Source: Bacteroidales bacterium
GTDB taxonomy: Bacteria > Bacteroidota > Bacteroidia > Bacteroidales > UBA932
DNA length: 64,000 nucleotides
NCBI GenBank assembly: GCA_017534745.1
Contig: JAFXVX010000017.1
Coordinates: forward strand, 62,001-126,000
Direction: 5' to 3'
The position numbers were made by a program, and so were the translations under genes. The notes beneath the pieces are model-generated. The model was not told the origin of the DNA. It saw nothing but the letters and a program-made list of their open reading frames with translations, and did not search any database. Positions 38,272 through 48,082 of this stretch are shown in pieces (the stretch's first letter is position 1; every line of letters starts with the position of its first letter).

Positions 38272-39965
38272 TACCAGGTAATTGTAGCACTGTATGTATT
38301 GCCGAAGGGGTCTTCTACGGTAACCTCACCCGAACCGTGCGCTTCGACATGGGTATGGAACATTGAGAAGCAGTTGTCGTCTTCTACCTTCGAATAAAAG
38401 GACGGGGCCTTGTCATAGTAGTATTTGGTTTGCTTGTGCTCTGAATACGAGTACATCCTACTGTTCTGGTTACCTGAAGCGCTCCTTTTCATCGTGGTCC
38501 CGTTAAATCTCGGCGTCTTCCAATTCTCGTCCCACATAAAGACGTTGACTCGGAGGTACTCGTCATCAGTACTATAGGTCCCCGGCTTGAACACCTGCAT
38601 CTGGTAGCTGTCGTCGAGCATGACGCCGTCGCTTTTCTTCTTGGCCTGCCTGGTGTTGTTTCCGTTGACGACGGCGTCAACGTAATTCCAGTCGCGGTAG
38701 GCATAAAGGTCATTGTCGTCTGCAACACCCTTCTGGTGGGCGCCCCTCTGGTAGAAGATGGGCTTGAACTTCCAGCTGACGGTGCCATTGTCGTATTTGA
38801 ACACCAGATATCCTCTCGGGGTGCCGTTGGAGCCGAGGTATTCGTTGGACCACAGGGCGCCTGTCACACGAGTCAGCGTGTGTGTTTCAATCGGATCCGT
38901 ATCGGCCTTGTTGAAGGTGCTGTGGGAGTGTCCTGCCCAGACGTATGCTTTGGGATACCTCTTCAGGAGACCGCGGAGCTGGTCGATATAGCGGCCACCG
39001 CGCTCTTTGACGCTTCCGTCTGAAATGTAATGCATCATCGGCGAGTGGGCGCAGACCATGATCGTCTTGTCCGTCGCCACCGTCGCAAGGTCGTTCTGGA
39101 TGAACTTCCAGATGTCCTCGGTGAAGCCCGTAAAACATTCCTGGTCAGGCCACTTGCCGCTGCCAGGGCCCTGGGAGATCATATTGTCCAGCATCAGGAA
39201 GTGGAGGTTGCCAAGATTGAACGAATAGTTGACGGGGCCAAGCTTTTCCGCAAACAACTTCCATGACTCGTCATCCGACTGTTCATAATTGGCTGAAGTC
39301 TGATTATTGCACTGGTCGTGATTTCCTATAATATTATAATTGGAAATCCCTGTCCTCTGCATACCTGTCTTGTGGTTGTCGAGCAGGGAGATGTCCTGGT
39401 GGACTATGTCCCCGAGACCGATGCCATAGACGGGCTGGTCGGTGATGGAAGCCTTGAGCTCCTGCATGTCGTCGTACATATCCTCGCAGCACTCAAGCGA
39501 CTTGTAGGCAAGCTGGTCAGTGTCGCCTCTGCTGTTCTTACGCGGCTGGGGATCAGCGTAGATGAAAATTGTGAACTTGTTCGGGTTCGAAATCTTCTTC
39601 AGGGTGAAATCAGCCACGCTCCTGCCGCCGGAATCCTTGCTGCAGTCCGCAATCTTCTTGTAGAACACGGCCTGTCCCTTTTCGACCGGGGCAGCATAGC
39701 CCGACGGGGTGGAGACCCAGACATACATAGCCTTCGTGAGGTCGGCAGGCAGCTCGTAATGGCCGCTCGCATCCGTCTTGACGCAGACAAGGCCGTCGGA
39801 GACGACGAGACCCTCAAGGAGGGTGCCGTCGTCACCCTTTACGGTGCCGACCACGGAGATGGGGAGTTGCGGCTCATTGCCGCCGCCCCCACCGCCGTTC
39901 TGATCTTCCTTCTTGCACGCGAACAGCGCCGCGCCGCAAAGAAACAGTATAAATATCCTTTTCAT
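38271..39965 (-). CDS. Calcineurin-like phosphoesterase lipoprotein
   Basis: 564 residues from the ATG at 39963-39965, signal MKRIFILFLCGAALFACKKED. Three domains: N-terminal regulatory-like ('VVGTVKGDDGTLLEGLVVSDGLVCVKT'), metallophosphoesterase ('YADPQPR', 'GLGDIVHQD', 'IIGNHDQC', 'VCAHSP', 'WAGHSHSTF') and a C-terminal beta domain ending 'FGNTYSATITW'. This is the same three-domain core as the next gene, without the GLUG part, so the two are paralogues. It probably hydrolyses a phosphodiester or phosphomonoester at the cell surface. The TAA stop overlaps the next ATG. Confidence 0.87.
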   Translation of the reverse strand: MKRIFILFLCGAALFACKKEDQNGGGGGGNEPQLPISVVGTVKGDDGTLLEGLVVSDGLVCVKTDASGHYELPADLTKAMYVWVSTPSGYAAPVEKGQAVFYKKIADCSKDSGGRSVADFTLKKISNPNKFTIFIYADPQPRKNSRGDTDQLAYKSLECCEDMYDDMQELKASITDQPVYGIGLGDIVHQDISLLDNHKTGMQRTGISNYNIIGNHDQCNNQTSANYEQSDDESWKLFAEKLGPVNYSFNLGNLHFLMLDNMISQGPGSGKWPDQECFTGFTEDIWKFIQNDLATVATDKTIMVCAHSPMMHYISDGSVKERGGRYIDQLRGLLKRYPKAYVWAGHSHSTFNKADTDPIETHTLTRVTGALWSNEYLGSNGTPRGYLVFKYDNGTVSWKFKPIFYQRGAHQKGVADDNDLYAYRDWNYVDAVVNGNNTRQAKKKSDGVMLDDSYQMQVFKPGTYSTDDEYLRVNVFMWDENWKTPRFNGTTMKRSASGNQNSRMYSYSEHKQTKYYYDKAPSFYSKVEDDNCFSMFHTHVEAHGSGEVTVEDPFGNTYSATITW

Positions 39966-39969
39966 AGTA

Positions 39970-42885
39970 CTAAATTCCATTCCACAGGGTAATCTCTTCG
40001 AGGACAGCAGGGGTGCCGTTACCTACGGCCTTGCTGTAAACATTACTTTCGCTCACAGAGGCTTCAAGGACTTTGCCGCCAAAGCTACAGTTGCTGATTT
40101 CGGTATTGCCTTGGACGGTACTGACTATTCCGCCGGCGAAATTATTGGCACCGGTCGGAGCAGATGTGGTGAGTTCTCCGTGGAAAGAGCAATTTGATAT
40201 CTCCACCTTGTCACCCGCAATAACCCGGCCGACAATACCGCCCGCATCAGCCGCTTCAGCGCTGCCTCCCTTATGCGGGAGAAGATTTACATTAGCCACC
40301 TTGCAACCACTGACCGTAGCAGAGGCCAGACCTCCGGCTATGCCGCCTTGGAATGAAGCCTGACCGGTGTTTTTGGAGATAAAATTACCATTATTCCAGC
40401 CACAACCGCTAATCGTAGCCTTCTGGGCAAAACCAACAGTGCCTCCGACAAAGCCTCGGAAAGCCCAGACGTCTCCTGTCGAGCCGCATGTGTCGAACAC
40501 CACTGAAATATTCTCGGGGGTTGGCTTGAAGTTGAAAGCACCCAGGATCCCCCCCGTACAGGGAGGGGTGAGAAAATTGCCGTATTTCCCGTTGGAGGCA
40601 TTGTTGTTATAGTGACCGTTGCACAGTTTACCTTCATTGGTGCATTGGGAAAATACCATGTGGCCGCCGTAGGCGTGTCCGGCGATGCCGCCGATAATCT
40701 CGGTCATTCCATTTCCGGGCCTGTTGTTCGAACTATCCAGGCTACCGCAACTGGTCACCTCGTTCTTTCCGATTTCGGCCTTGTTGACACATGAATTGAA
40801 TGTAGCCTTTCCGCGGACCAGACCAACAACGCCGCCAATGCACATGCGCCTTACCTGATTGTACACGGTCGTGCTGAACTGGATATCGATGACACCCCGG
40901 TTCTCAATGTTGTCGAACAGCATTTCGCCGGCTGTCGCATCGGGCTCGCAACTGCCGAGGAAACCTCCGCAGTTGAGATATGATCCGGCCGGAGCGTTCG
41001 TTTTCATGTCGAGCGTGAAATTGGTCAGGGTGGTATAACCCTTGGCTTTAAGGCCTACGTTCCCTGCTATCAATCCGACAAATCCACCAACGAACACCCT
41101 GCTAACATCCTTGCTGGCGGCGAATTTGACAATCTTTATGGAACCGCCGGTGAGGGAAAGGTCGCTTGCGTGGTCAAACGACCAGCCTCCCGTCCTGATG
41201 TGGCCATAAAGGCCGCCGACAGCAAGAGCTTTGCTGTTACCATTAATCTCTATCTCACCAGTGAAAGAATTGCCGGAGACATCCGCGCCTTCGTCAAGGG
41301 TACTGGTAATACCACCTATCTCGACATTTGGAATACCGCTCATGCAGTTGATAGTCCCGACGAATTCGGAATTGGTCAGCGAGCCTTCACAAAGGCCGGC
41401 GATACCCCCCGTAAAACATTTGGCATCTGCCTTGGTCCCTGAATTAAGGGATATGCTTCCTGTCATCTTGCAAAGGTTGATGACAGAAGTCCCGTCGGCG
41501 TGGCCTACGAGGCCTCCGACTATTGATTCGTCGGGAGTACCGCCGTACTCTAAATCCCCGGAAAAATCGCAGCGCTCGAATTTCGTTGCCTTGGCCTCGA
41601 TGGCAAGAGGGGCGACAGTCTCATCGTCCTCGAAATAGAAACTGCAACTCTTCGCAATGGTGAGATTCTTTACGGTTGCTTCGTTGCAGACATTGAATAG
41701 CGGGAAATTGCTATTGCGGAGATTGACGATGGAATGGCCCTCTCCGTCGAACACGCCGGAGAACGGGTGCTCTTCTGTGCCGATACCGGTCCAGTCGTCA
41801 ACGCCGTCCATGTCGATGTCTTGAAGGACGCGGACGACACCGTCAGTCTGCCAGCTGGAAATATCACCCCCCTCGGCGACTTTCGCTGCGAAGGTCTTGA
41901 TGCCGACGGCGGTCATAAGTCCGCCGGCGGAGGTAAAGTCCTGACGCATGGAAGGAAGCTCGATGGAAGTCAATGCTGCATTGTTGAGAATGATGGAGAC
42001 CGGGATTTCACGGATCAGCTCGCAGTCGCTGAAGTTGTCCTCAAAAGCGACGGTCCAGGTGACCCTCCCACTGCCGGCGTCAGTATTCGATACCGTCGCG
42101 TAGGCCGGGAACACTACCTCCTTCACCACGTAAGTGGGTGCGGTAAAACTGATGGAGGCAGGCTCATCGCTGGAGAAGAAGATGTTGCCTTCCCCGTCGT
42201 ACTGGAGGTCATCGCCGAACTGGTAGATGGCGATGGAGTCGCTGTCGTCGCCTGTAGAGAGCGTAACTGTGCCGTAGCGGGAATCGCCGTCGTTTGCCAT
42301 AGGCTTCAGCCTGAGGGTCGTGACGGTCATCCCGTCCTCAGTGCCGACATCGCCTGTCTCCGTTTCAATCCACTCGGCGCCGCTTTCGACAGCCCAAACG
42401 GTTCCCTCAACTGTCTTGACCGCCACCTCGAAGGTCTCCTCCTCCTTCGACGAGAGGAGATAAGGATGGCTGATGATGAAGGCTGAGCCGTTCTGGTTTA
42501 CCGTCAGCGAGGCACTGCTGTAGTCACCGGCTTTGAAGAAGAGGGTTGCCGGATCCCTCGCTTCGAAGCCCTCGTTGGCTTCAATCTCGAGGGTGACGCT
42601 GCCGGAGCCAACGTGCTCGGCCTGGACGACTTTGCACCAGGGACGGTTGCTTTCGAGATTCCAATGAAGATTCTCATTGTTGACAGCGACGTCGATGGTC
42701 TTCTGCATGGCACCGTGGGCGAACGACAGGGCGGTCACCTGCGTGCCGTCAACGGAGCAGGTTACGCTGATGGGCACCCTCTGCCTGGAGTCGAGTTCCT
42801 TACGGTCAGCGTCATCTTCCTTTTTGCACCCCAGGGCTAGAAGCGCCAGGGCCGCGAAAACTATGTATGTTAAATATCTTTTCAT
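39970..42885 (-). CDS. Surface lipoprotein with BACON-like N-terminus and GLUG repeats
   Basis: 971 residues, signal MKRYLTYIVFAALALLALGCKKED. Residues about 40-230 hold two BACON-like beta domains ('VNNENLHWNLESNRPWCKVVQAEHVGSGSVTLEIEANEG'; 'EGTVWAVESGAEWIETETGD'). A linker domain and then GLUG-type repeats follow from about 370 ('FSGVFDGEGHSIVNLRN', 'GGLVGHADG', 'GGIAGLCEG', 'GGVVGLVRG', 'GGIVGRVIAG'). No catalytic motif. In a susC/susD locus such proteins usually bind the substrate at the surface (SusE/F-like position), which is an inference here. Ends 4 bp before the phosphoesterase gene. Confidence 0.85.
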   Translation of the reverse strand: MKRYLTYIVFAALALLALGCKKEDDADRKELDSRQRVPISVTCSVDGTQVTALSFAHGAMQKTIDVAVNNENLHWNLESNRPWCKVVQAEHVGSGSVTLEIEANEGFEARDPATLFFKAGDYSSASLTVNQNGSAFIISHPYLLSSKEEETFEVAVKTVEGTVWAVESGAEWIETETGDVGTEDGMTVTTLRLKPMANDGDSRYGTVTLSTGDDSDSIAIYQFGDDLQYDGEGNIFFSSDEPASISFTAPTYVVKEVVFPAYATVSNTDAGSGRVTWTVAFEDNFSDCELIREIPVSIILNNAALTSIELPSMRQDFTSAGGLMTAVGIKTFAAKVAEGGDISSWQTDGVVRVLQDIDMDGVDDWTGIGTEEHPFSGVFDGEGHSIVNLRNSNFPLFNVCNEATVKNLTIAKSCSFYFEDDETVAPLAIEAKATKFERCDFSGDLEYGGTPDESIVGGLVGHADGTSVINLCKMTGSISLNSGTKADAKCFTGGIAGLCEGSLTNSEFVGTINCMSGIPNVEIGGITSTLDEGADVSGNSFTGEIEINGNSKALAVGGLYGHIRTGGWSFDHASDLSLTGGSIKIVKFAASKDVSRVFVGGFVGLIAGNVGLKAKGYTTLTNFTLDMKTNAPAGSYLNCGGFLGSCEPDATAGEMLFDNIENRGVIDIQFSTTVYNQVRRMCIGGVVGLVRGKATFNSCVNKAEIGKNEVTSCGSLDSSNNRPGNGMTEIIGGIAGHAYGGHMVFSQCTNEGKLCNGHYNNNASNGKYGNFLTPPCTGGILGAFNFKPTPENISVVFDTCGSTGDVWAFRGFVGGTVGFAQKATISGCGWNNGNFISKNTGQASFQGGIAGGLASATVSGCKVANVNLLPHKGGSAEAADAGGIVGRVIAGDKVEISNCSFHGELTTSAPTGANNFAGGIVSTVQGNTEISNCSFGGKVLEASVSESNVYSKAVGNGTPAVLEEITLWNGI

Positions 42886-42897
42886 GGTGTGCAGATA

Positions 42898-44670
42898 TTA
42901 ATCTGTTCTTCCTTTAAGCCTTATTTCCTTGCTCTCCTCTGTGTCGGCCCACCAGACGTCGGTCTTGATGTTGTTGGTGCCGCCCAGCCTCTCCAGGGCC
43001 TCCGGATAGGTGACGGGGTTGCGGTAAGCCTCGTCGGCAGGATAACGCATACGGGTCGGGAGGATGTGATCGTTGCGGGCGGCTTCGCCGTTAGTGATAA
43101 GGATAGGATAGCCGGTGCGGCGGTAGTCGCACCAGGACTCGATGCTGATAAAGAAGTTGGAGAGCCACTTCTGCGTGAGGATGGCTTCAAGAGCATTGTC
43201 GGAATTGAAGGTCTGTTCACTGTACTTCTCGACAGTGGTGCAGTAAGATACGTAGTCCACGACTTCCTGGGAGTCAGCCGTCACGTAAGGGTTCCACTCG
43301 AGAATACTGGCGGTGATGCCCTTCTTGAACAGGTCCTGGTAGGCGGCGAAGCCCACGAGGGTGTTGATCCATCCGCGCGCACCTGCTTCAGCGTAGAGGA
43401 AGAGAAGCTCGGAGTACTGCATCAGAGGGTAATACGAGGCGTTCTGGAGATCATATATCTTGCCTGTAATACGGCTGGGCTCCGGCTTGCCCTCGGCATT
43501 CTTACCCCTGACCATCCTGCCGATCTTGGAGTTACCTTCTGTTGACTTGTGGGCGTCACTGTCGAGGAACTTGGCGCGTTTGCTGGCCTCAAGCTGGACC
43601 GGCATGCCGTTGGGCTTTCTCCACCAGCAGTCGTAGCGGGGATCCTCGATGTGGCCTCCGGCAGTCTCCGAAGATTTCCACTCGTAGTAGATGATGCCCT
43701 GCTCGTCCTGACCTTTCTCGACAGTATCGAGCATCTTACGGCAAAGGACGTCGCTGACCGCAATGGTGTTCCACGAGCCGCTCGTTGTTGTATAGAACGG
43801 GGTGTGCTCTATTTCGTTCTGGTCGCTGAAGGGGATCAGGGGGCGGTCGTCAATGGAACGCATCTGCGGGTAGTCGCCGCCGCCTGCCCGGAAGTTGGCA
43901 TAGAGCTCGCTGAGCTTGGACTTGACGTTGATGGATTCATCATCATTGAGATCAAATACGCCGCCGTCTTCCTCGATGACCTTCATTGCTATCCTGAGAA
44001 GGACCCTCGCGTAGAGCGAGTTGCCGAAACGGCGCCACTTGTCGAAATTGCCGCCGAAGGTCTTGTCGCAGGCGGGAGAGAAATTGAGTCTTATGGACGA
44101 GCCGGAATTGTTGGCCGCCTCAAGCGCGCCGAGAAGCTCGTTGGCCTTCTCAAGCTTGAGGATGACGCTGCGGTAGATGTCCTTCTGGGTGTCGTATTTC
44201 ATGGTGTAATTGCCGTTCGGCTCGCTCACAGCAAGGACGCAGGCCTCGGAGAACGGGACGTCTCCGTAGGTGTCGGTGATCTGGGTGATGAGGAACGACT
44301 GGAGGATGAGGGCCACGGCCTGCATGGGGCCGTCCTGGTCCTTGACCGCCTTGTCGTACATTGCAGCCGCATTGCCGAGCTGGAGGTAGAGGGCGAGCCA
44401 GACGTCGTCGGTCAAGGCCTCGGGGATGTTGTAGTTGTCGATGACCCTGGAGCTGTTCTCCGCGTTGGTCGAGACCGCGTACTGCATCAGGAGGATCGTG
44501 TTCGTGCGGAACACGTTGATGAGGTTGTACTGGGTCTTGAACATTATCGGGTGGACGTACTCCTCAGCGGGGGCGTCGTAGAGGGTATAGGGGTTCTTGC
44601 TCATCTCGTCGAACTTCGCGCAGGAAGCGGCGAGAATCACAGCGGAAATGGCGATTATAATCTTTTTCAT
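42898..44670 (-). CDS. SusD/RagB-like outer-membrane lipoprotein
   Basis: 590 residues with lipoprotein signal MKKIIIAISAVILAASCAKFDE. A TPR-containing SusD fold of the SusD-like_2 type: 'FLITQITDTYGDVPFSEA', 'KWRRFGNSLYARVLLRIAMKV', 'YPLMQYSELLFLYAEAGARGW' and a C-terminal 'YRNPVTYPEALERLGG...DVWW'. It binds the ligand and closes over the SusC barrel. It follows susC by 17 bp. Function is inferred from the family; the ligand is unknown. Confidence 0.93.
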   Translation of the reverse strand: MKKIIIAISAVILAASCAKFDEMSKNPYTLYDAPAEEYVHPIMFKTQYNLINVFRTNTILLMQYAVSTNAENSSRVIDNYNIPEALTDDVWLALYLQLGNAAAMYDKAVKDQDGPMQAVALILQSFLITQITDTYGDVPFSEACVLAVSEPNGNYTMKYDTQKDIYRSVILKLEKANELLGALEAANNSGSSIRLNFSPACDKTFGGNFDKWRRFGNSLYARVLLRIAMKVIEEDGGVFDLNDDESINVKSKLSELYANFRAGGGDYPQMRSIDDRPLIPFSDQNEIEHTPFYTTTSGSWNTIAVSDVLCRKMLDTVEKGQDEQGIIYYEWKSSETAGGHIEDPRYDCWWRKPNGMPVQLEASKRAKFLDSDAHKSTEGNSKIGRMVRGKNAEGKPEPSRITGKIYDLQNASYYPLMQYSELLFLYAEAGARGWINTLVGFAAYQDLFKKGITASILEWNPYVTADSQEVVDYVSYCTTVEKYSEQTFNSDNALEAILTQKWLSNFFISIESWCDYRRTGYPILITNGEAARNDHILPTRMRYPADEAYRNPVTYPEALERLGGTNNIKTDVWWADTEESKEIRLKGRTD

Positions 44671-44687
44671 AATTCGTACCTCCTATG

Positions 44688-47600
44688 TTAGAATGTCAGG
44701 TTGATTGAACCGCCGAACTGCGCGGTCGTCGGCATCTGGAGGATTTCGAAACCGGGGATGACGGCGCTGCCGCGCATCGTGACGGCTTCCGGATCCCATG
44801 CGTGGAAATCGCTCCAGCACCAGAGGTTGTTGCCGAAGAAGGCGATGCTGGCGCCGGAGAGGAACTTCGTCTTGGCGAGAAGCTTCTTGGGGAAGGCGTA
44901 CTCGAGACGGACTTCGCGGAGCTTGAGGAACTGAGTGCTGACAAAGTTGGCTTCGCAGTTGGTGTTGTCGTACTTGTTGTGGTAGTACGTTGCGATCTGG
45001 TCCTTCGGGATGGCGGCGGTGTTGATTACGTAGTTGCCGTCGCCGGTCTCGCGGACGCCGACGGGGACGAGCTCGCCGTTACGGCCGGCCAGGGTCGCGG
45101 TGCCTTTACCACGGTAGTTGAGCACCCAGTTGGAGTAGGAATAGACGTGGCCGCCAACCTGGCCGTCGAAGCCGATGTAGAAGGTGAGGCCCTTCCACTT
45201 GAAGGTCGTGTTGAAGCCACCCTTGCAGACGGGCGCGCAGTCGCCCATGTACTGCAGGTCGGTCCCTGTCTGGGGCCTGTTGTTCTCGTCGAGGACAAGC
45301 ATGCCGGAGACATCGACCATGTTGCCCTGGGCATCGATGGCCGTCGCGCCCTTGGGAGCGCGGACATAGCCCTTGCCGTACATCGAAGTGAGGCTGCCGC
45401 CCTCATAGGCGGTCATGTAGGCGTGGGAGGAGTACCAGGCGACGATCCAGGAATCGATGCCCTCGCCGAGGGAGACGACGGTGTTGCGGTTCATCGTGAA
45501 GTTGGCGCCGATCTTCCATGTGATGTCGTGCATCTTGAGGACGGTGCCGCTGATGGAGGCTTCGACACCACGGTTGCGGATGGAGCCGGCGTTGATGTAG
45601 ATGCTGCTGACGCCGTTGGCGGCGGAAATAGGCATCTGGGAGATGAGGTCCTTGGTCACGGAGTCGTAGTAGGCGACATCGAGGGAGAGGCGGTTCTTGA
45701 ACATCCTGAGTTCAAGACCGACCTCCCAGGAGCTCACGATCTCCGGACGGAGGTTCGTGTTGGCCTTGGCGGAGGGGATTGCGACGGTCCCCGGGAAACC
45801 GGTGGACATGAGGTAATCCTCAACCCTGTAGGGCGCCGTGTCGTTACCGACCTGTGCCCAGGAGGCCCTGATCTTAAGGAGATTGAGGATGCCGCCCGTA
45901 CGGCCGAAGTCGAACAGGTCGTTGAGGGCGACGCTGCCGGAGACCGACGGGTAGAAGAACGAACGGTTCTTCCTCGGGAGGGTGCTGGACCAGTCGTTAC
46001 GGCCGGTCGCCTCGAGGAATATGGCGTTCTTCCACGACAGGGAGATCATCCCGTAGAGGGAGTTGGTCTGGCGGCGGTAGCTGTTGTTGGAGGTCAGCGG
46101 CTCATAGGCGGTGTTGACGAGGGAATAGATCCCGGGGAGCTTGAGTGCGCTGGCCGTCTGGGTGTGGTTGCTGTAGGAACGGAAGATTATGCTGCCGCCG
46201 AAGTTGGCCGTGAGGTCGAAGTCCTTGGGGAGGGCGACGTTGTACTTGAGGAGGAAATCGCCGGAGAACTGCTTCGAGTCGATGTCCTGCTCACGGTACC
46301 AGCCGTTCGGCTTGGCCTGGGTCGAAGTAGCCTGCCTCTGGGTACGGAAGTCGCTCGTGATGTCGAGACCGCCGCGGACCGTGAGGTCGAGGCCCTTCAC
46401 TATGTCGGCCTTCATCGTTACGTTGCCATAGACACGGTCCCTCTTCTGGTCGTTGATACACTGGTTGGCGACGAAGTAGGCGTTGTTCTTGCCGCCGGAA
46501 AGGGAGGCGTCCTGCTTGACTGCCGCCTCGTCCTTCCAGTAGTCGGAGACCCAGTCCATGTCGATGTTCGGCGCATAGCACCAGACGCTGTACATGACGG
46601 AAGTCGAACCGTATCCGGAAGAAGTCGGGATGTTGTCGTTTTTGGTGTGCTTGTAGTTGACCGAGCTGTCGAGCTTGAGCCAGGGGGCGAGGCGGTTCGA
46701 GGTGCGGACCGACACGAAGTGGGTCTGGCTCGGCGAGTTGGGGACGATACCCTTTATGGTGTTGTTGGTGTAGGAAAGGCGGACGCTGTTCTCCTTGTTG
46801 ATCTTGGCGGAGAGGACCACCGAGTTGGTGAAGGTGAGGCCGGTCTTGAAATAGTCCTTGAACCAGTCGCCGCGGTTAATGAACGGGGTCGCGTCGCGGG
46901 TGAAGCCCGCGATCTCGTCCCAGTGGCCGCCGATGCCCTTGTTCTGGTTGAAGTACTGGTAGTAGAGCGTGCCGTCCATCCTCGGGCCCCAGGACTCCAT
47001 GGTCGCCGTAGTGGTGAGGTCCGGACGGGGGTTGAGGCCGATGACGTCGTCGCCTTCGCCGCTCACGAGGTAGTAGTAGTAGTCCTTCGTGGCGTCGCCC
47101 TGGCCGTACTCATACTGGAGGTCAGGCGAGGAAAGCAGCACGTCGGCGGCGAAGCTCGACTTGAAGTTGACCTTGAACACGGCGTCCTGGGCCTCGGCCG
47201 ACTTGGTCGTGATGATGATCGCGCCGTTGGCGGCCTGGGAGCCGTAGAGGGCGGTCGCGGCCGCGCCTTTCAGGACGGTGACGCTCTCTATGTTCTCCGG
47301 GTCGATGTCGCCGACGCCGTTGCCGTAGTCGATGGCAAAGGTGTTGCCTTCGCCGCCGGAGTCGGAGGTCGTCGCAGTGTTGTACATCGGGACGCCGTCA
47401 ACGACGAAGAGGGCGGTGTTGTTCTCCAGCGTCGCGGAGGACTCGCCGCGGACGGTGACTCGCATGGAGCCGTTCGGCGAGGAGCTGCGGTCGATGTTCA
47501 GACCTGCAACCTGGCCGGCCATGCCGTTGATCCAGTTGCCGGTCGTGCCGGAGTTGGCGAATTTCTCGCTCTCGACTTTCTGGACGGAGTAGCCGAGGGC

Positions 47601-47975
47601 TTTTTCATCCCTCTTGATACCGAGGGCGGTCACGACGGCTGTGGAGAGGACTTCTGCATCGTCCTTCATTACAACGCGAGAAAGCGAGGCTGACCCCGCT
47701 TTCACCGTGACCGTCTGGTAGCCGAGGAAGGAGAAGGAGACTTCCTCGCCTTCCTTTGCCGTGAGGGTCCAGGCACCGTTCTCGTCGGATATGGTGCCGT
47801 TTTCTTTCGTGAAAACTGCGACTCCCGGAATGGTCTCCCCATTGCTGTCCACGATGACGCCGCTGAAAGTAGCGGTCTTCTGCGGAGCCTGCGGGGTGTC
47901 CTGCGCCGAGAGCGCAAACGCCGTCCCGGACAAGATTGCCAGGGACAGGCCGATTAGTTTAAGGATACGAATCAT
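44688..47975 (-). CDS. SusC/RagA-type TonB-linked outer-membrane transporter
   Basis: 1095 residues from the ATG at 47973-47975, signal MIRILKLIGLSLAILSGTAFALSAQ. A carboxypeptidase-regulatory-like domain ('FSGVIVDSNGETIPGVAVFTKENGTISDENGAW') comes first. The SusC plug signatures are 'SSATLENNTALFVVDGVPMYN', 'DIDPENIESVTVLKGAAATALYGSQAANGAIIITTK'. The long barrel ends 'PTTAQFGGSINLTF'. It imports the ligand together with the SusD partner encoded next. The upstream TTG start (48011) overlaps the promoter and is unlikely. Confidence 0.95.
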   Translation of the reverse strand: MIRILKLIGLSLAILSGTAFALSAQDTPQAPQKTATFSGVIVDSNGETIPGVAVFTKENGTISDENGAWTLTAKEGEEVSFSFLGYQTVTVKAGSASLSRVVMKDDAEVLSTAVVTALGIKRDEKALGYSVQKVESEKFANSGTTGNWINGMAGQVAGLNIDRSSSPNGSMRVTVRGESSATLENNTALFVVDGVPMYNTATTSDSGGEGNTFAIDYGNGVGDIDPENIESVTVLKGAAATALYGSQAANGAIIITTKSAEAQDAVFKVNFKSSFAADVLLSSPDLQYEYGQGDATKDYYYYLVSGEGDDVIGLNPRPDLTTTATMESWGPRMDGTLYYQYFNQNKGIGGHWDEIAGFTRDATPFINRGDWFKDYFKTGLTFTNSVVLSAKINKENSVRLSYTNNTIKGIVPNSPSQTHFVSVRTSNRLAPWLKLDSSVNYKHTKNDNIPTSSGYGSTSVMYSVWCYAPNIDMDWVSDYWKDEAAVKQDASLSGGKNNAYFVANQCINDQKRDRVYGNVTMKADIVKGLDLTVRGGLDITSDFRTQRQATSTQAKPNGWYREQDIDSKQFSGDFLLKYNVALPKDFDLTANFGGSIIFRSYSNHTQTASALKLPGIYSLVNTAYEPLTSNNSYRRQTNSLYGMISLSWKNAIFLEATGRNDWSSTLPRKNRSFFYPSVSGSVALNDLFDFGRTGGILNLLKIRASWAQVGNDTAPYRVEDYLMSTGFPGTVAIPSAKANTNLRPEIVSSWEVGLELRMFKNRLSLDVAYYDSVTKDLISQMPISAANGVSSIYINAGSIRNRGVEASISGTVLKMHDITWKIGANFTMNRNTVVSLGEGIDSWIVAWYSSHAYMTAYEGGSLTSMYGKGYVRAPKGATAIDAQGNMVDVSGMLVLDENNRPQTGTDLQYMGDCAPVCKGGFNTTFKWKGLTFYIGFDGQVGGHVYSYSNWVLNYRGKGTATLAGRNGELVPVGVRETGDGNYVINTAAIPKDQIATYYHNKYDNTNCEANFVSTQFLKLREVRLEYAFPKKLLAKTKFLSGASIAFFGNNLWCWSDFHAWDPEAVTMRGSAVIPGFEILQMPTTAQFGGSINLTF

Positions 47976-48010
47976 TGTGTTAGAACTTCGTTCTACATGG
48001 TTAGGATTCA

Positions 48011-48018
48011 CAAATATA
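48011..48018 (-). promoter_or_regulatory. -7 promoter motif of the susC/susD operon
   Basis: TATATTTG on the minus strand, 35 bp before the susC ATG. No convincing -33 box, which suits an activator- or ECF-controlled operon, but no regulator gene is seen nearby. Confidence 0.55.
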
Positions 48019-48082
48019 AAAAAATTTGAAATTCACTTACGTATTGCCATATTTGCACAAAATTTTGACTTTTAGAAACGAT

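Noticed and set aside
44802..47693. 963-codon open frame on the plus strand opposite susC
   Set aside because: Shadow of the SusC gene caused by G+C-rich third positions: Val/Gly/Glu/Asp-rich, no family motif. The minus-strand frame has a signal peptide, plug and barrel.
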